From contig NZ_UEFQ01000013.1 of the NCBI RefSeq assembly GCF_900489465.1, forward strand, positions 682,001 to 746,000: a DNA stretch of 64,000 bases, written 5' to 3'. Positions 18,826 through 27,516 of this stretch are shown here, one piece after another (the first letter of the stretch is position 1; the number at the start of each line of letters is the position of its first letter). The notes below the pieces were generated by a model. That model ran no database searches, was not told the origin of the DNA, and worked only from the letters and a program-made list of their open reading frames with translations. Both the position numbers and the translations under genes were made by a program. The stretch is from Aequorivita sp. CIP111184 (lineage in GTDB: Bacteria > Bacteroidota > Bacteroidia > Flavobacteriales > Flavobacteriaceae).

Positions 18826-19182
18826 TCACCAAAAAAAATGGAAAGGAAACAAATGCCGGAAGATGAGCTCCCGTTTATCTTTTAATGAATAAGAAGAATT
18901 ATATAAAGAAGATATGCGGGCATTCGAAAAATCCTGACTGGGATAAAAAAGCCCAAACAAACCAAGACCTAAATACTCATTCTGTGAAACCGTCTGAGAA
19001 ACTTCACCAACGGAAACTTCATTAAAAATAAAAGGCTTACCGTGGTCATCATGCTGCACGGCGGAAATTTCAGTGGTTTTATTATTGACCAGAGTTTCCG
19101 CCGCAAAAGCTATATTCCCGAATACCAACAAAATGGCAATCGAAACCAGTAATTTACTTATATGTTTTTCAACATTTTTCAC
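18826..19182 (-). CDS. Unknown exported protein
   Basis: Unrecognised 118-residue ORF with a GTG start. It begins MKNVEKHISKLLVSIAILLV and has a signal-like hydrophobic stretch ending near NIAFAAETLV. The rest (HDDHGKPFIFNEVSVGEVSQ, NEYLGLGLFGLFYPSQDF) shows no known domain; it ends in HLFPFHFFW. The hydrophobic start and open frame suggest a real exported protein, but no homologue is recognised. It lies next to hemB, separated by 45 bp, on the same strand. Confidence 0.5.
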   Translation of the reverse strand: MKNVEKHISKLLVSIAILLVFGNIAFAAETLVNNKTTEISAVQHDDHGKPFIFNEVSVGEVSQTVSQNEYLGLGLFGLFYPSQDFSNARISSLYNSSYSLKDKRELIFRHLFPFHFFW

Positions 19183-19227
19183 GCATCAAATGTATATCAA
19201 ATTTGAATTGCTAAAGATAAAATTTTG

Positions 19228-20217
19228 CTAATTAATTAACTTGACAATGTCCTTCGCAAAATAGCTTGCAATCATTGAAGCTCCGGCGCGTTTTATGGCA
19301 GTTACCTGCTCGAGCATTACAGCATCATGATCCAACCAACCTTTTTCGGCTGCAGCTTTAAGCATCGCATATTCGCCGCTCACTTGATATACAGCTACGG
19401 GAACGTTAACAACCTCTTTAATGTCGCGAACAATATCCAAGTAGCAAAGTCCGGGTTTCACCATAACAATATCGGCGCCTTCATCAATGTCCATCAACGT
19501 TTCTCGGATAGCTTCTTCGCGGTTTCCAAAATCCATTTGGTATGTTTTTTTATCCTTTGGAATATCTTTTGCATCCACAGGAGCTGAATCCAAAGCATCG
19601 CGGAATGGGCCGTAAAAGGCAGAAGCATATTTGGCACTGTAGGCCATAATTCCAGTATCGCAAAAACCTTCGTCTTCCAAAAGTGTTCTGATTTCAAAAA
19701 TACGGCCGTCCATCATATCACTCGGAGCAACTATATCTGCTCCTGCCTTTGCATGGCTTAGGGACATTTCAGCTAAAACTGCATTTGTATCGTCATTCAA
19801 AACTTTTCCTTCAGAAATAATTCCGTCATGTCCATAAATTGAAAAAGGATCCATCGCAACATCTGTCATCACAATCATTTCTGGAACGGCATTTTTAACC
19901 TTTTTTATGGCGCGCTGCATCAATCCATCAGCATTTAAGGCTTCTTTTCCGCTGTTGTCCTTCAGTTTATCATCAACTTTTACGAAAAGCAACACCGACT
20001 TCAATCCAAGTTTCCAAAGTTCTTTTACTTCTTTTTGAAGCATATCTAAACTAAGCCTATAATAATTCGGCATAGAGGCAATTTCTTCTTTCACGCCCTT
20101 TCCTTCCACCACAAAAAGCGGCACAATAAAATCGTTTGGGCTAATAATAGTTTCACGAACCAAGCTTCTCATACTTTCAGTGGTTCGCAATCTTCGGTTT
20201 CTTCTTAATGGGTACAT
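19228..20217 (-). CDS. hemB: Porphobilinogen synthase
   Basis: Condenses two 5-aminolevulinate molecules into porphobilinogen, the second step of tetrapyrrole synthesis. The 329 residues contain the Schiff-base lysine in VMVKPGLCYLDIV (about residue 252) and a second active lysine near YSAKYASAFYGPFR. The metal loop reads VAMDPFSIYGHDG: aspartates replace the cysteines of zinc enzymes, so a magnesium-type HemB is expected. The last gene of the leftward heme run, it is separated from hemF by a 69 bp gap holding a 14 bp hairpin, so its expression may be partly independent. Confidence 0.96.
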   Translation of the reverse strand: MYPLRRNRRLRTTESMRSLVRETIISPNDFIVPLFVVEGKGVKEEIASMPNYYRLSLDMLQKEVKELWKLGLKSVLLFVKVDDKLKDNSGKEALNADGLMQRAIKKVKNAVPEMIVMTDVAMDPFSIYGHDGIISEGKVLNDDTNAVLAEMSLSHAKAGADIVAPSDMMDGRIFEIRTLLEDEGFCDTGIMAYSAKYASAFYGPFRDALDSAPVDAKDIPKDKKTYQMDFGNREEAIRETLMDIDEGADIVMVKPGLCYLDIVRDIKEVVNVPVAVYQVSGEYAMLKAAAEKGWLDHDAVMLEQVTAIKRAGASMIASYFAKDIVKLIN

Positions 20218-20241
20218 AATTATTTATGATTTATGATTAAC

Positions 20242-20274
20242 GATTTATGATTTTTGAATTAAAAATCATAAATC
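20242..20274. repeat. 14-bp perfect hairpin between hemF and hemB
   Basis: GATTTATGATTTTT (20242-20255) and AAAAATCATAAATC (20261-20274) pair perfectly around GAATT. It lies in a stretch of AATCATAAATC-like repeats in the hemB leader. It is AT-rich and lacks a GC stem, so it is not a typical terminator; an attenuator, processing site or protein site is possible. Confidence 0.6.
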
Positions 20275-20286
20275 TTACATCTAAAA

Positions 20287-21207
20287 TTAATTTATCCAAT
20301 CTTTCGGATTTCTCAACAGCTCAACAAGCTTCTCTTCCTCACTTCCCGCCTCAGGGTGATAATCATATCTCCACTGCACATGTGGCGGCAAACTCATCAA
20401 AATACTTTCTATTCGGCCATTGGTTTTTAATCCGAAAAGCGTTCCTTTATCGTGAACCAGATTAAACTCAACATACCGCCCTCGACGTATTTCCTGCCAA
20501 GTTTTGTTTTCTGCGGAATATGAAAGATCTTTCCTTTTTTGAACAATGGGAAGGTAACAATCCAAAAAGCTATTGCCAATCTCTGTTACAAAATTATACC
20601 AATCCTGCATTTTCATTGTCTCTGTTTTCTTCAAATAATCGAAAAACAAACCACCAATTCCACGAGCTTCCTCGCGATGTGAATTCCAGAAATATTCGTC
20701 ACAGCGCTTTTTATAAGTTTCATAAAACTCAGTCCCGAAGCTTCGGGAATGTTTATCACAAGCATTTTTACATACTTGGTGAAAATGTCTCGCATCCTCT
20801 TCAAACAAATAATACGGCGTTAAATCCTGCCCGCCGCCAAACCAACTATCCACAATATTCCCTTCGGAATCATACATTTCAAAATAACGCCAGTTGGCAT
20901 GAACTGTTGGCACCATCGGACTCTTTGGATGAAGTACCAAACTCAAACCGCAGGCAAAGAAATCGGCATCTTTCACACCAAAATATGCTTGCATGCTTTC
21001 GGGCAATTTACCGTGGACTTCACTGATGTTTACACCTCCTTTTTCAAAAACAGCTCCGTTTTCAATTACACGGGTTTGGCCGCCGCCACCTTCTTCACGT
21101 GTCCATTTATCTTCTCTAAATTTAGCCTTTCCATCAATTTCTTCAAGAGCGGAAGTAATTTGGTTCTGTAAATTCTTTATATAATTAACAAACTGTTCTT
21201 TCATCAT
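20287..21207 (-). CDS. hemF: Oxygen-dependent coproporphyrinogen oxidase
   Basis: Oxidatively decarboxylates coproporphyrinogen III to protoporphyrinogen IX using O2. The 306 residues show the HemF segments GGGGQTRVIENGAVFEKGGV, HPKSPMVPTVHANWRYFE, WFGGGQDLTPYYLFEED and RRGRYVEFNLVHDKGTLFGL. Residues 154-159 (SRSFGT) are encoded by a perfect 16 bp palindrome and sit where related proteins, as I recall them, are about four residues shorter, so this looks like an in-frame repeat insertion in a surface loop. The start overlaps the EI24 gene by 4 bp. It is an aerobic enzyme; no hemN is seen here. Confidence 0.95.
   Translation of the reverse strand: MMKEQFVNYIKNLQNQITSALEEIDGKAKFREDKWTREEGGGGQTRVIENGAVFEKGGVNISEVHGKLPESMQAYFGVKDADFFACGLSLVLHPKSPMVPTVHANWRYFEMYDSEGNIVDSWFGGGQDLTPYYLFEEDARHFHQVCKNACDKHSRSFGTEFYETYKKRCDEYFWNSHREEARGIGGLFFDYLKKTETMKMQDWYNFVTEIGNSFLDCYLPIVQKRKDLSYSAENKTWQEIRRGRYVEFNLVHDKGTLFGLKTNGRIESILMSLPPHVQWRYDYHPEAGSEEEKLVELLRNPKDWIN
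20733..20748. repeat. 16-bp perfect palindrome inside hemF
   Basis: TCCCGAAGCTTCGGGA is its own reverse complement. It starts exactly on a codon boundary and encodes SRSFG plus part of T159. Its core CTTCGGGA recalls dispersed palindromic repeats of flavobacterial genomes. Confidence 0.7.
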
Positions 21208-21959
21208 ATTGTTTTCTGAAGTGATTTGGCATTATCTAATACTCTCAAGGTTTCCGTACTCGCTGCTGTAACCGAAAGTGGTAATACTAAAATAATTCCA
21301 ACCACGGGAATTAAAAGCATAAGCATAAAAACAATACCATTTCCAATTGCCAAACCCCGATTTCTTTTAACAAATTGAATACTTTCGGAATATTTAAAGT
21401 GTCTTTCTAATGTGTAATCCATATTCCCAAAACCGGCGTAATAGCTCTGCACCAAAAACAAAAGTACCGAAGAAATAATTCCTATAACAGGTATAAACCC
21501 TATCAAAATTATTGGAATTGTTAGCAACAGTTCCATTATTAAATTCCGAACGTTTATCCGCACGCCACGCCATAGCTGTTCGGCATTTGAAGTATTTCGA
21601 TGTGAATGATCTGTTCCGAAAAGATGTTTCTCAATTTTTTCAGAAACCGGACTCATAAACGGGGCGCTCAACGCCATCACAATATGCCGATATAAAATGA
21701 TTCCCAAAGCAATGATTATTAAAGCGCCAATGAAATCACTAATAGTTCTAAAAGTTTCGGCGCCCCATTCCCAAAACCAAATTTTAGAAATAAAGGCTCC
21801 AAGATTATCACTCAGTCCCCAAGCCGAAAAACCGATCAAAACAGCAGTTAAAAAACTAATTGCCATAGGCACACCAAAGTACTTCCAAAGCCCAAGTTTG
21901 TTGATGAGCTTGAAAGTTCCTGTATATGCTTTTATGGCTTTTAGAATATTTTTAATCAT
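21204..21959 (-). CDS. EI24/CysZ-like membrane protein
   Basis: Integral membrane protein of 251 residues with about six hydrophobic segments (for example YFGVPMAISFLTAVLIGFSA, LIGALIIIALGIILY, IPIILIGFIPVIGIISSVLL, IVFMLMLLIPVVGIILVLPL), matching the EI24 domain seen in CysZ sulfate permease. A conserved YYAGFGNMDYTLER segment supports the family. Sulfate transport is not implied: it is embedded between an unknown gene and hemF with overlapping or abutting starts, so a role near heme synthesis or the membrane environment of HemF is more likely, though unproven. Confidence 0.75.
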   Translation of the reverse strand: MIKNILKAIKAYTGTFKLINKLGLWKYFGVPMAISFLTAVLIGFSAWGLSDNLGAFISKIWFWEWGAETFRTISDFIGALIIIALGIILYRHIVMALSAPFMSPVSEKIEKHLFGTDHSHRNTSNAEQLWRGVRINVRNLIMELLLTIPIILIGFIPVIGIISSVLLFLVQSYYAGFGNMDYTLERHFKYSESIQFVKRNRGLAIGNGIVFMLMLLIPVVGIILVLPLSVTAASTETLRVLDNAKSLQKTI

Positions 21960-22445
21960 CTATTCTTCAATAAAAACAAGTTGTTTTTCAAACTTGTCTG
22001 TTTCATCAACCGTTTCAATCTTTGCCGCTATCGAAGCTTTTTGTTTTATAAGTGAAATGATTTCTGTTTCATTTTTACCTTTTATTTCTTCAAAATAATC
22101 AATTCCCACTTGGTTATTGTGCAAGTCCATTGCTCTTTCCAAAGCTTCGTTTGGTGAAAAATCTTCATGCCAATCCGTAAATGTATTTGCCCACGCTTTT
22201 GCTTTTTCTTCGTTATTTTTCCATTTTAAGCATTTTCGGATTATCAATATAGCCCAAAGTGCATGTCTAAATGCATTAGCCTTATTGCTTAAATGGTGCT
22301 TGCTTCCGTATTCCTGCTGCGCAATATCCATACATTTTTTGGTCGAAAAAATTGTAGGTAAAGCATACATAGGGTTTTTAAGGAAAAGACCAAACAAGGC
22401 AAAGAGTTGCTTGAAATCCAGCTTCTTAAAAATCTGCCAAAGCAT
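21960..22445 (-). CDS. Unknown protein, DUF6973-like
   Basis: Protein of 161 residues with no recognised enzyme motif. The central part NKANAFRHALWAILIIRKC and WANTFTDWHEDFSPNEALER, with several His and Trp residues, resembles the DUF6973 family of Bacteroidota; I cannot confirm this. Its start abuts the hemE stop and its stop abuts the EI24 start with no gap, so it is surely cotranscribed with heme genes. The His-rich core (RHALW, DWHEDF, DLHNNQ) could bind metal. Function unknown. Confidence 0.65.
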   Translation of the reverse strand: MLWQIFKKLDFKQLFALFGLFLKNPMYALPTIFSTKKCMDIAQQEYGSKHHLSNKANAFRHALWAILIIRKCLKWKNNEEKAKAWANTFTDWHEDFSPNEALERAMDLHNNQVGIDYFEEIKGKNETEIISLIKQKASIAAKIETVDETDKFEKQLVFIEE

Positions 22446-23474
22446 CTATTCCTGCTTGTATTCCTTAACTGCTTCAATAAAAGCACCGGCGTTTTCCAAC
22501 GGAATATTTGGTAAAATTCCGTGGCCTAGATTCACGATATATCGGTCTTTGCCGAATTCATCAATCATTTGTTTTACCATCTTTTTTATTACTGATGGCG
22601 GACTAAAAAGTCGCGTTGGGTCAAAATTTCCCTGAAGGGTAATTTTTCCACCCGTTAAATATCGGGCATTTTTAGGCGAACAAGTCCAATCTACACCTAA
22701 TGCCGAAGCACCACTTTTTGCCATCGTATCCAACGCAAACCAACAACCTTTTCCGAAAGCAATTACGTGCGTTTCATCTTTTAAGGCATCAATAATCTGT
22801 TGCATATATTGCCAGCTGAATTCTTGATAATCAGTTGGCGAAAGCATGCCGCCCCAGCTATCAAAAACTTGAACAGCGTTTACGCCAGCCTTTACTTTTT
22901 CTTTTAAATATAAAATTGTGGTATCCGTTATTTTCTGAAGCAATTCATGCGCCGCAACAGGTTGAGTGAAACAAAATTCCTTTGCTAAATCAAAGTTTTT
23001 CGAGCCTTGACCCTGCACACAATAACACAAAATGGTCCACGGACTTCCCGCGAAACCGATTAACGGAATTTCGTCATTCAGTTTTTCTTTGGTCATTTTT
23101 ATGGCTTCCATTACGTAGCCAAGTGTTTCGTTAATGTCTGGAACAATAACGCGTTCCAAATCTTTCATAGAACGAATTGGGTCAGGAACCCAAGGACCAA
23201 TTCCGGGTTTCATTTCCACATGAATATTCATTGCCTGTGGTATGACCAAAATATCACTGAATAAAATAGCTGCATCCATTCCGTATCTGCGGATGGGTTG
23301 TACAGTGATTTCACTAGCGAGTTCTGGGGTTTGGCAACGGGTAAAAAAGTCGTATTTCGCTTTTATTTCCTGAAATTCTGGCAAATATCTTCCAGCTTGG
23401 CGCATCATCCAAACGGGTGGTCTTTCCACGGTTTCACCGCGAAGGGCTTTTAAGAATAAATCGTTTTTAATCAT
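22446..23474 (-). CDS. hemE: Uroporphyrinogen decarboxylase
   Basis: Removes four carboxyl groups from uroporphyrinogen III to give coproporphyrinogen III. The 342 residues begin with the signature [16 protein letters not shown] (about residues 19-34), contain [16 protein letters not shown] with the catalytic aspartate, [13 protein letters not shown] and the C-terminal NLGHGILPN. Length is normal. It overlaps hemD by 8 bp and abuts the downstream unknown gene. Confidence 0.97.
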   Translation of the reverse strand: MIKNDLFLKALRGETVERPPVWMMRQAGRYLPEFQEIKAKYDFFTRCQTPELASEITVQPIRRYGMDAAILFSDILVIPQAMNIHVEMKPGIGPWVPDPIRSMKDLERVIVPDINETLGYVMEAIKMTKEKLNDEIPLIGFAGSPWTILCYCVQGQGSKNFDLAKEFCFTQPVAAHELLQKITDTTILYLKEKVKAGVNAVQVFDSWGGMLSPTDYQEFSWQYMQQIIDALKDETHVIAFGKGCWFALDTMAKSGASALGVDWTCSPKNARYLTGGKITLQGNFDPTRLFSPPSVIKKMVKQMIDEFGKDRYIVNLGHGILPNIPLENAGAFIEAVKEYKQE

Positions 23475-24120
23475 CGTTTTTTAATGTATTTACCGCTTTG
23501 GCAATTACGCTTTCTACGGTTGTGGTGTTTGAAATTAACACGTTTTCAGTATATTTTTTTGCTTCAGAAGCGGTTGTTTTTCCAATACAGATGGCCTTTG
23601 CGTTATTTATTTTATTTTCTGAAAAAAAACTCCGCACGCCACTTGGGCTGAAAAATAAAATAGCATCAAATTTTCTTCCAAATTTTTTTGGGTTTAGAGT
23701 TGTATTGTAAACTTCAATCTCTTCAAAAGGAATATTGTTCTCTTTTAGTTTTGAAGGTATTTCATCACTTCGGATATTTCCGCAGAAGAAATAAAAGGGG
23801 TCATTTGTGTGATTTTTCACCAAATAATCTGCCAATTCGGAAGCATATTCGGTCATTTTAATCACTTTGTGGCCACTTTTTTCCAAAGCTAATTTTGTTT
23901 TTTCACCTACACAAAAACAATCTTGAACCACCAAACTTAAATTCTGAATTGATTTCACTGCGTTCTGGCTTGTAAAAATTGCGTTTACGATTGTGGAGCG
24001 AACTTCAAAAGGAATAAAATCTATTTTTATAGCATTGTATTCCAACAGTGAATTGCCCGCACTGAGTAATAATGATTTTTGACTTTCACTTAGCTTTTTA
24101 GTTGATAGAACTGCTGGCAT
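23467..24120 (-). CDS. hemD: Uroporphyrinogen-III synthase
   Basis: Cyclises hydroxymethylbilane with inversion of ring D to uroporphyrinogen III. HemD sequences are poorly conserved; this 217-residue protein is assigned from its size, the typical segments [10 protein letters not shown] (residue 49 on) and [12 protein letters not shown] (about 152), the [16 protein letters not shown] region and its place before hemE. Its first 23 bp overlap the end of ktrA, so translation is probably coupled to the potassium gene. Confidence 0.92.
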   Translation of the reverse strand: MPAVLSTKKLSESQKSLLLSAGNSLLEYNAIKIDFIPFEVRSTIVNAIFTSQNAVKSIQNLSLVVQDCFCVGEKTKLALEKSGHKVIKMTEYASELADYLVKNHTNDPFYFFCGNIRSDEIPSKLKENNIPFEEIEVYNTTLNPKKFGRKFDAILFFSPSGVRSFFSENKINNAKAICIGKTTASEAKKYTENVLISNTTTVESVIAKAVNTLKNDD

Positions 24121-24802
24121 AGTTTTTAAGATATTTCTTTATGTCGGCATCCTTCCCAAAAACCACTAGAATATCGCCCCTTTGAAAAGCCATATCTGGG
24201 GTTGGAAGGCCTACCACTTCTTTCTTTTCAACAATTCTTCCCAATAAATTGGTGTGTTGCTTTTTACGAATTATTGTAATTATGTTGAGGTTAAAATTCT
24301 TTCGAAAATTAGATTCCTGAATGGTTTTTCCCACCAAAGATTTACAAACTTCAACTTCCGAAACTAAGTGTTCGTCATCAATTTCAAAATTGTCTATACT
24401 TCCTTTTAAATTGATTTTTTTCGTAAACCTTTCTGCATATTCCTGCTCGGGATGAATTATTTGATCAACACCCATTGCTTCCAGAATGGTATCTTCCAAA
24501 GCAGATGCAGATCGTGAAATGATTTTTGCTTTTGTCAATTTTTTCACAATTGCAGTACTCATAATGGCAGCCCCATTTTTTTCACCAATAGCAATTATTG
24601 CTAGATCTGCATTTTTTAGTGGCAATGACTGATAGGCGTTTTCATTAGTAGCATCTATAGCTACTGCATGGGCCACCTTATCTTTTATTTGTTCTATTTT
24701 TTCAAGGTCGTGGTCTGCAACAATTACTTCGTTGCCTGTATTTGAAAGGTTTACAGCCAGCGACATCCCAAAATTTCCAAGACCAATAACTACTATCTTC
24801 AT
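24098..24802 (-). CDS. ktrA: TrkA/KtrA-type potassium uptake regulatory subunit
   Basis: Cytoplasmic gating subunit of a potassium uptake system, binding nucleotides and assembling as a ring under the channel subunit. The 234 residues carry an N-terminal RCK/TrkA-N domain with IGLGNFGMSLA (GxGxxG, residues 6-16) and the acidic VADHDLEKIEQI, and a C-terminal TrkA-C domain (about 140-225). Single-RCK size fits KtrA rather than the double TrkA of E. coli. It follows the channel subunit by 28 bp and overlaps hemD, so it lies inside the heme operon. Confidence 0.9.
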   Translation of the reverse strand: MKIVVIGLGNFGMSLAVNLSNTGNEVIVADHDLEKIEQIKDKVAHAVAIDATNENAYQSLPLKNADLAIIAIGEKNGAAIMSTAIVKKLTKAKIISRSASALEDTILEAMGVDQIIHPEQEYAERFTKKINLKGSIDNFEIDDEHLVSEVEVCKSLVGKTIQESNFRKNFNLNIITIIRKKQHTNLLGRIVEKKEVVGLPTPDMAFQRGDILVVFGKDADIKKYLKNYASSSIN

Positions 24803-24830
24803 ACGCTTGTTTTTTAAAAATTAAGCATTT

Positions 24831-26582
24831 TTAGTTTATCAAAATGTTTTCTTCGGGATAGGTATATTCTGTTCTTCCAACGCTTTTCAAGAGACCTATC
24901 ATTAAATTTAGCAGACCAATTCTTCCAAAAAACATTAGAAATATAATTACATATTTACTGTGTTCAGAAAGTTGTGAGGTAATACCCATAGATAACCCTA
25001 CTGTGGAAAATGCTGAAAAGACTTCAAAAGCTATTTGCAACAAGGAGAATTCCGGGTTGAAAATAAGCAATAACAAAATACCCATGCCAATGCACGCTAA
25101 GGATATTGAGATAATGGCGAAGGCGCGGTGTACAGCTTCAACTGCTATTCTTCGGGTTCCAATTTCAATATATTTTTTGTCGCGAGCTATGGCGAAAATA
25201 TTAAGTGTAGCGAGGGCAAAAGTTGTGGTTTTTATTCCACCTCCAGTTGATGCTGGTGAAGCACCTATCCACATTAAAAATATCATGAAAAGGATTCCAG
25301 GAATAGTAAAATCTGCCATATCTACTGTATTGAAACCAGCTGTTCGCGAAGTTACTGATGAGAACATTGCAGTGGTAAATTTTCCGAAAGCGGTTGTGTG
25401 TGGCAGAAGGTTGGTTTGCTGTTCCGAAAAGAGGAAAAAAATTGTCCCAGCGACTATAAGAATTATTGTGGTATAAAGAACAATTTTGGTGTTTAAGTTG
25501 ATAACCCTCGAAATAAATACACGATCTTTTTTGCTAAAAATATTTGTGACAAATTTTTTAAAATATTGAATGACGTTGTATGCAATATGATACCCGAGCC
25601 CTCCAAAAACAATAAGCCCCATTACAACCCACTGCATATAATAATTGAAGCGTAATCCGTTGTCATAAAGTCCATTTGAGGCTATGGAAAAACCAGCATT
25701 ACAATAAGCTGAAATAGCATGAAAAACAGCAAAAAAACCTCTGCTTCCAAACGAGTCTATGTGAGACAAGGAGTGATAAATTAATAAGGCGCCGATACCC
25801 TCTAAAATCAAGGAAAAAACCACAATCTGCATTACAGTTTTCATAACACTGTTCAACTTATCGTGTCCTAAAATATCTTTCATGTAAAGACTTTCTTTAA
25901 AGGATGCACCACTTTTAAAGAAATAGGCAAAGAAAGAAGTAAATGTTAGCATTCCCAAACCACCAATTTGAAACAAGATCATTATAATGGTTTGCCCAAA
26001 TGGCGTGAAATCCTTTGCAGTATCAACCACAATCAATCCTGTAACGGCTGTGGCACTTGTTGCTGTAAATAACGCATCTGTAAAAGTTATGCCATTTGTA
26101 GTGGCGCTTGGCAGCATCAATATAAAAGTCCCCGCTAGTGCGATTATGGCAAAACTACCCACAAAAAGAATTGCAGGGTTAAAATACATACTGTAAATTT
26201 TCCGAAGCAGAAACGTGAGTCGTATAAAAAAATAAAATAACAGCCCATATTCTATAACATAACGTGCATTAAAGAAAGTTTCAATTAAAGAAGTTTCATA
26301 ATTGGCCAAAATCATAATGACTTCCAGTACAATTAACAACAGCAAAATGAACAAGTTTATCCTACTACTTCGGTAAACATCGGGGTCTTTTCGGTATTTG
26401 TAGTATTTGTAAAAGTTAAATGCAATCAAAGCAAATAACAAGCTTGGCAGCACAATGAGTTTATACTTCCTGAAGTCATTGAAATTTTCAAAGCCGAAAT
26501 CAAAAATTAAAAAGGAGAGTAGGCCTAGGTCTAAAAACCAAACGACAATATTCGTTAGGCTCGTTTTTTTCCAAAGGCTCAT
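24831..26582 (-). CDS. ktrB: TrkH/KtrB-type potassium channel subunit
   Basis: Membrane subunit of the potassium uptake system. The 583 residues include an unusually long N-terminal region of about four extra membrane segments (residues 1-130) before the four pore repeats. Filter regions can be seen at TGLIVVDTAKDF (repeat 1), YCNAGFSIAS (2), RTAGFNTVDM (3) and STVGLSMGITSQ (4), each with the conserved glycine. The ATG overlaps the hemC stop by 4 bp and ktrA follows, so both potassium genes are cotranscribed with hemC. KtrB of Firmicutes is about 450 residues, so the N-terminal extension is notable. Confidence 0.9.
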   Translation of the reverse strand: MSLWKKTSLTNIVVWFLDLGLLSFLIFDFGFENFNDFRKYKLIVLPSLLFALIAFNFYKYYKYRKDPDVYRSSRINLFILLLLIVLEVIMILANYETSLIETFFNARYVIEYGLLFYFFIRLTFLLRKIYSMYFNPAILFVGSFAIIALAGTFILMLPSATTNGITFTDALFTATSATAVTGLIVVDTAKDFTPFGQTIIMILFQIGGLGMLTFTSFFAYFFKSGASFKESLYMKDILGHDKLNSVMKTVMQIVVFSLILEGIGALLIYHSLSHIDSFGSRGFFAVFHAISAYCNAGFSIASNGLYDNGLRFNYYMQWVVMGLIVFGGLGYHIAYNVIQYFKKFVTNIFSKKDRVFISRVINLNTKIVLYTTIILIVAGTIFFLFSEQQTNLLPHTTAFGKFTTAMFSSVTSRTAGFNTVDMADFTIPGILFMIFLMWIGASPASTGGGIKTTTFALATLNIFAIARDKKYIEIGTRRIAVEAVHRAFAIISISLACIGMGILLLLIFNPEFSLLQIAFEVFSAFSTVGLSMGITSQLSEHSKYVIIFLMFFGRIGLLNLMIGLLKSVGRTEYTYPEENILIN

Positions 26583-27514
26583 TTCAATTGATTTTTTATG
26601 GAAAGCATTAGTTCAGCCGCACCATTATTTAGAATAAATGTAGCACAATCCTTACCGAAACCTTTGTATTTTGATGTTAAAACTTTCTTTTCAACTTCAA
26701 TTTTAGTTTGCCCATCCAATGAAAAAAGACAGCCTTTAAAAAGTATCTCATCGCCGATAATTTCTGCAGAAGCGCCAATAGGAGCAGTGCAACCGCCTTC
26801 TAAAGTTCGTAAAAATTCGCGTTCAATGTGGGTGCAGATTTCGGAAGCGGCATGATTCAATTTGGAAGTGGCTTCTTTGCTGAATTCATCATTTTCTAAA
26901 GCTACCACTACCATGGCGCCTTGTGCAGGTGCAGGGAGCATCCAGCTTAAATCTATATGATTTTCGGGCAACAAATTAATTCTTTGCAATCCCGCTTTAG
27001 CGAAAATGGCGCCTTCCCAATTATTATCCTTCAATTTTTGAAGTCGTGTATTCACGTTTCCGCGTAAATCCACCACTTTATGATTTGGATACCTATGAAG
27101 CCATTGTGCTTGCCGCCGAAGACTTCCCGTTGCTATTGTGCAGGGCGATGCGCTGAGCTTGTTGAAGTATTTTTCAAAATCAATTACATCTTTTGTTACC
27201 AAAATATCTTCGGAAGAGGCGCGTTCCAAAACGGCTGTTTGTACAATGCCATTAGGTAAAAGTGTAGGTACGTCTTTCATGCTATGCACGGCGATATCCA
27301 CGGTTCCCATTATCATTGCCACATCCAGTGTTTTAGTGAAAATTCCAGTAATGCCCATTTCGTAAAGTGGCTTATCTAAAATTAAATCGCCTTCAGATTT
27401 CACTGGAACTAATTGGGTAGTATATCCTAAATTTTCAAGTTTGGATTTTACAGTGTTAGCTTGCCAAAGTGCAAGTTCACTGTCGCGGGTACCAATTCGG
27501 ATTGTTTTTTTCAA
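26579..27514 (-). CDS. hemC: Hydroxymethylbilane synthase
   Basis: Polymerises four porphobilinogens into hydroxymethylbilane on a dipyrromethane cofactor. The 311 residues start with TTG (27514), chosen because IRIGTRDSELALWQA is the universal N terminus and no ATG lies upstream. The cofactor cysteine is in RTLEGGCTAPIGA (about residue 240) and the phosphate-binding ATGSLRRQAQ near 130. Residues 116-124 (YFNKLSASP), before that motif, are encoded by DNA resembling a common bacterial palindromic repeat, so a loop insertion is suspected. It lies 2 bp after hemA and overlaps ktrB by 4 bp. Confidence 0.95.
   Translation of the reverse strand: MKKTIRIGTRDSELALWQANTVKSKLENLGYTTQLVPVKSEGDLILDKPLYEMGITGIFTKTLDVAMIMGTVDIAVHSMKDVPTLLPNGIVQTAVLERASSEDILVTKDVIDFEKYFNKLSASPCTIATGSLRRQAQWLHRYPNHKVVDLRGNVNTRLQKLKDNNWEGAIFAKAGLQRINLLPENHIDLSWMLPAPAQGAMVVVALENDEFSKEATSKLNHAASEICTHIEREFLRTLEGGCTAPIGASAEIIGDEILFKGCLFSLDGQTKIEVEKKVLTSKYKGFGKDCATFILNNGAAELMLSIKNQLK
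27143..27169 (-). repeat. Repeat-like insert inside hemC
   Basis: The minus-strand stretch from 27169 contains CTTCAACAAGCTCAGCGCAT, one mismatch from the widespread bacterial repeat core CTTCGACAAGCTCAG. It is translated as YFNKLSASP in frame. It is decayed, with no perfect stem left. Confidence 0.45.
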
Positions 27515-27516
27515 GA

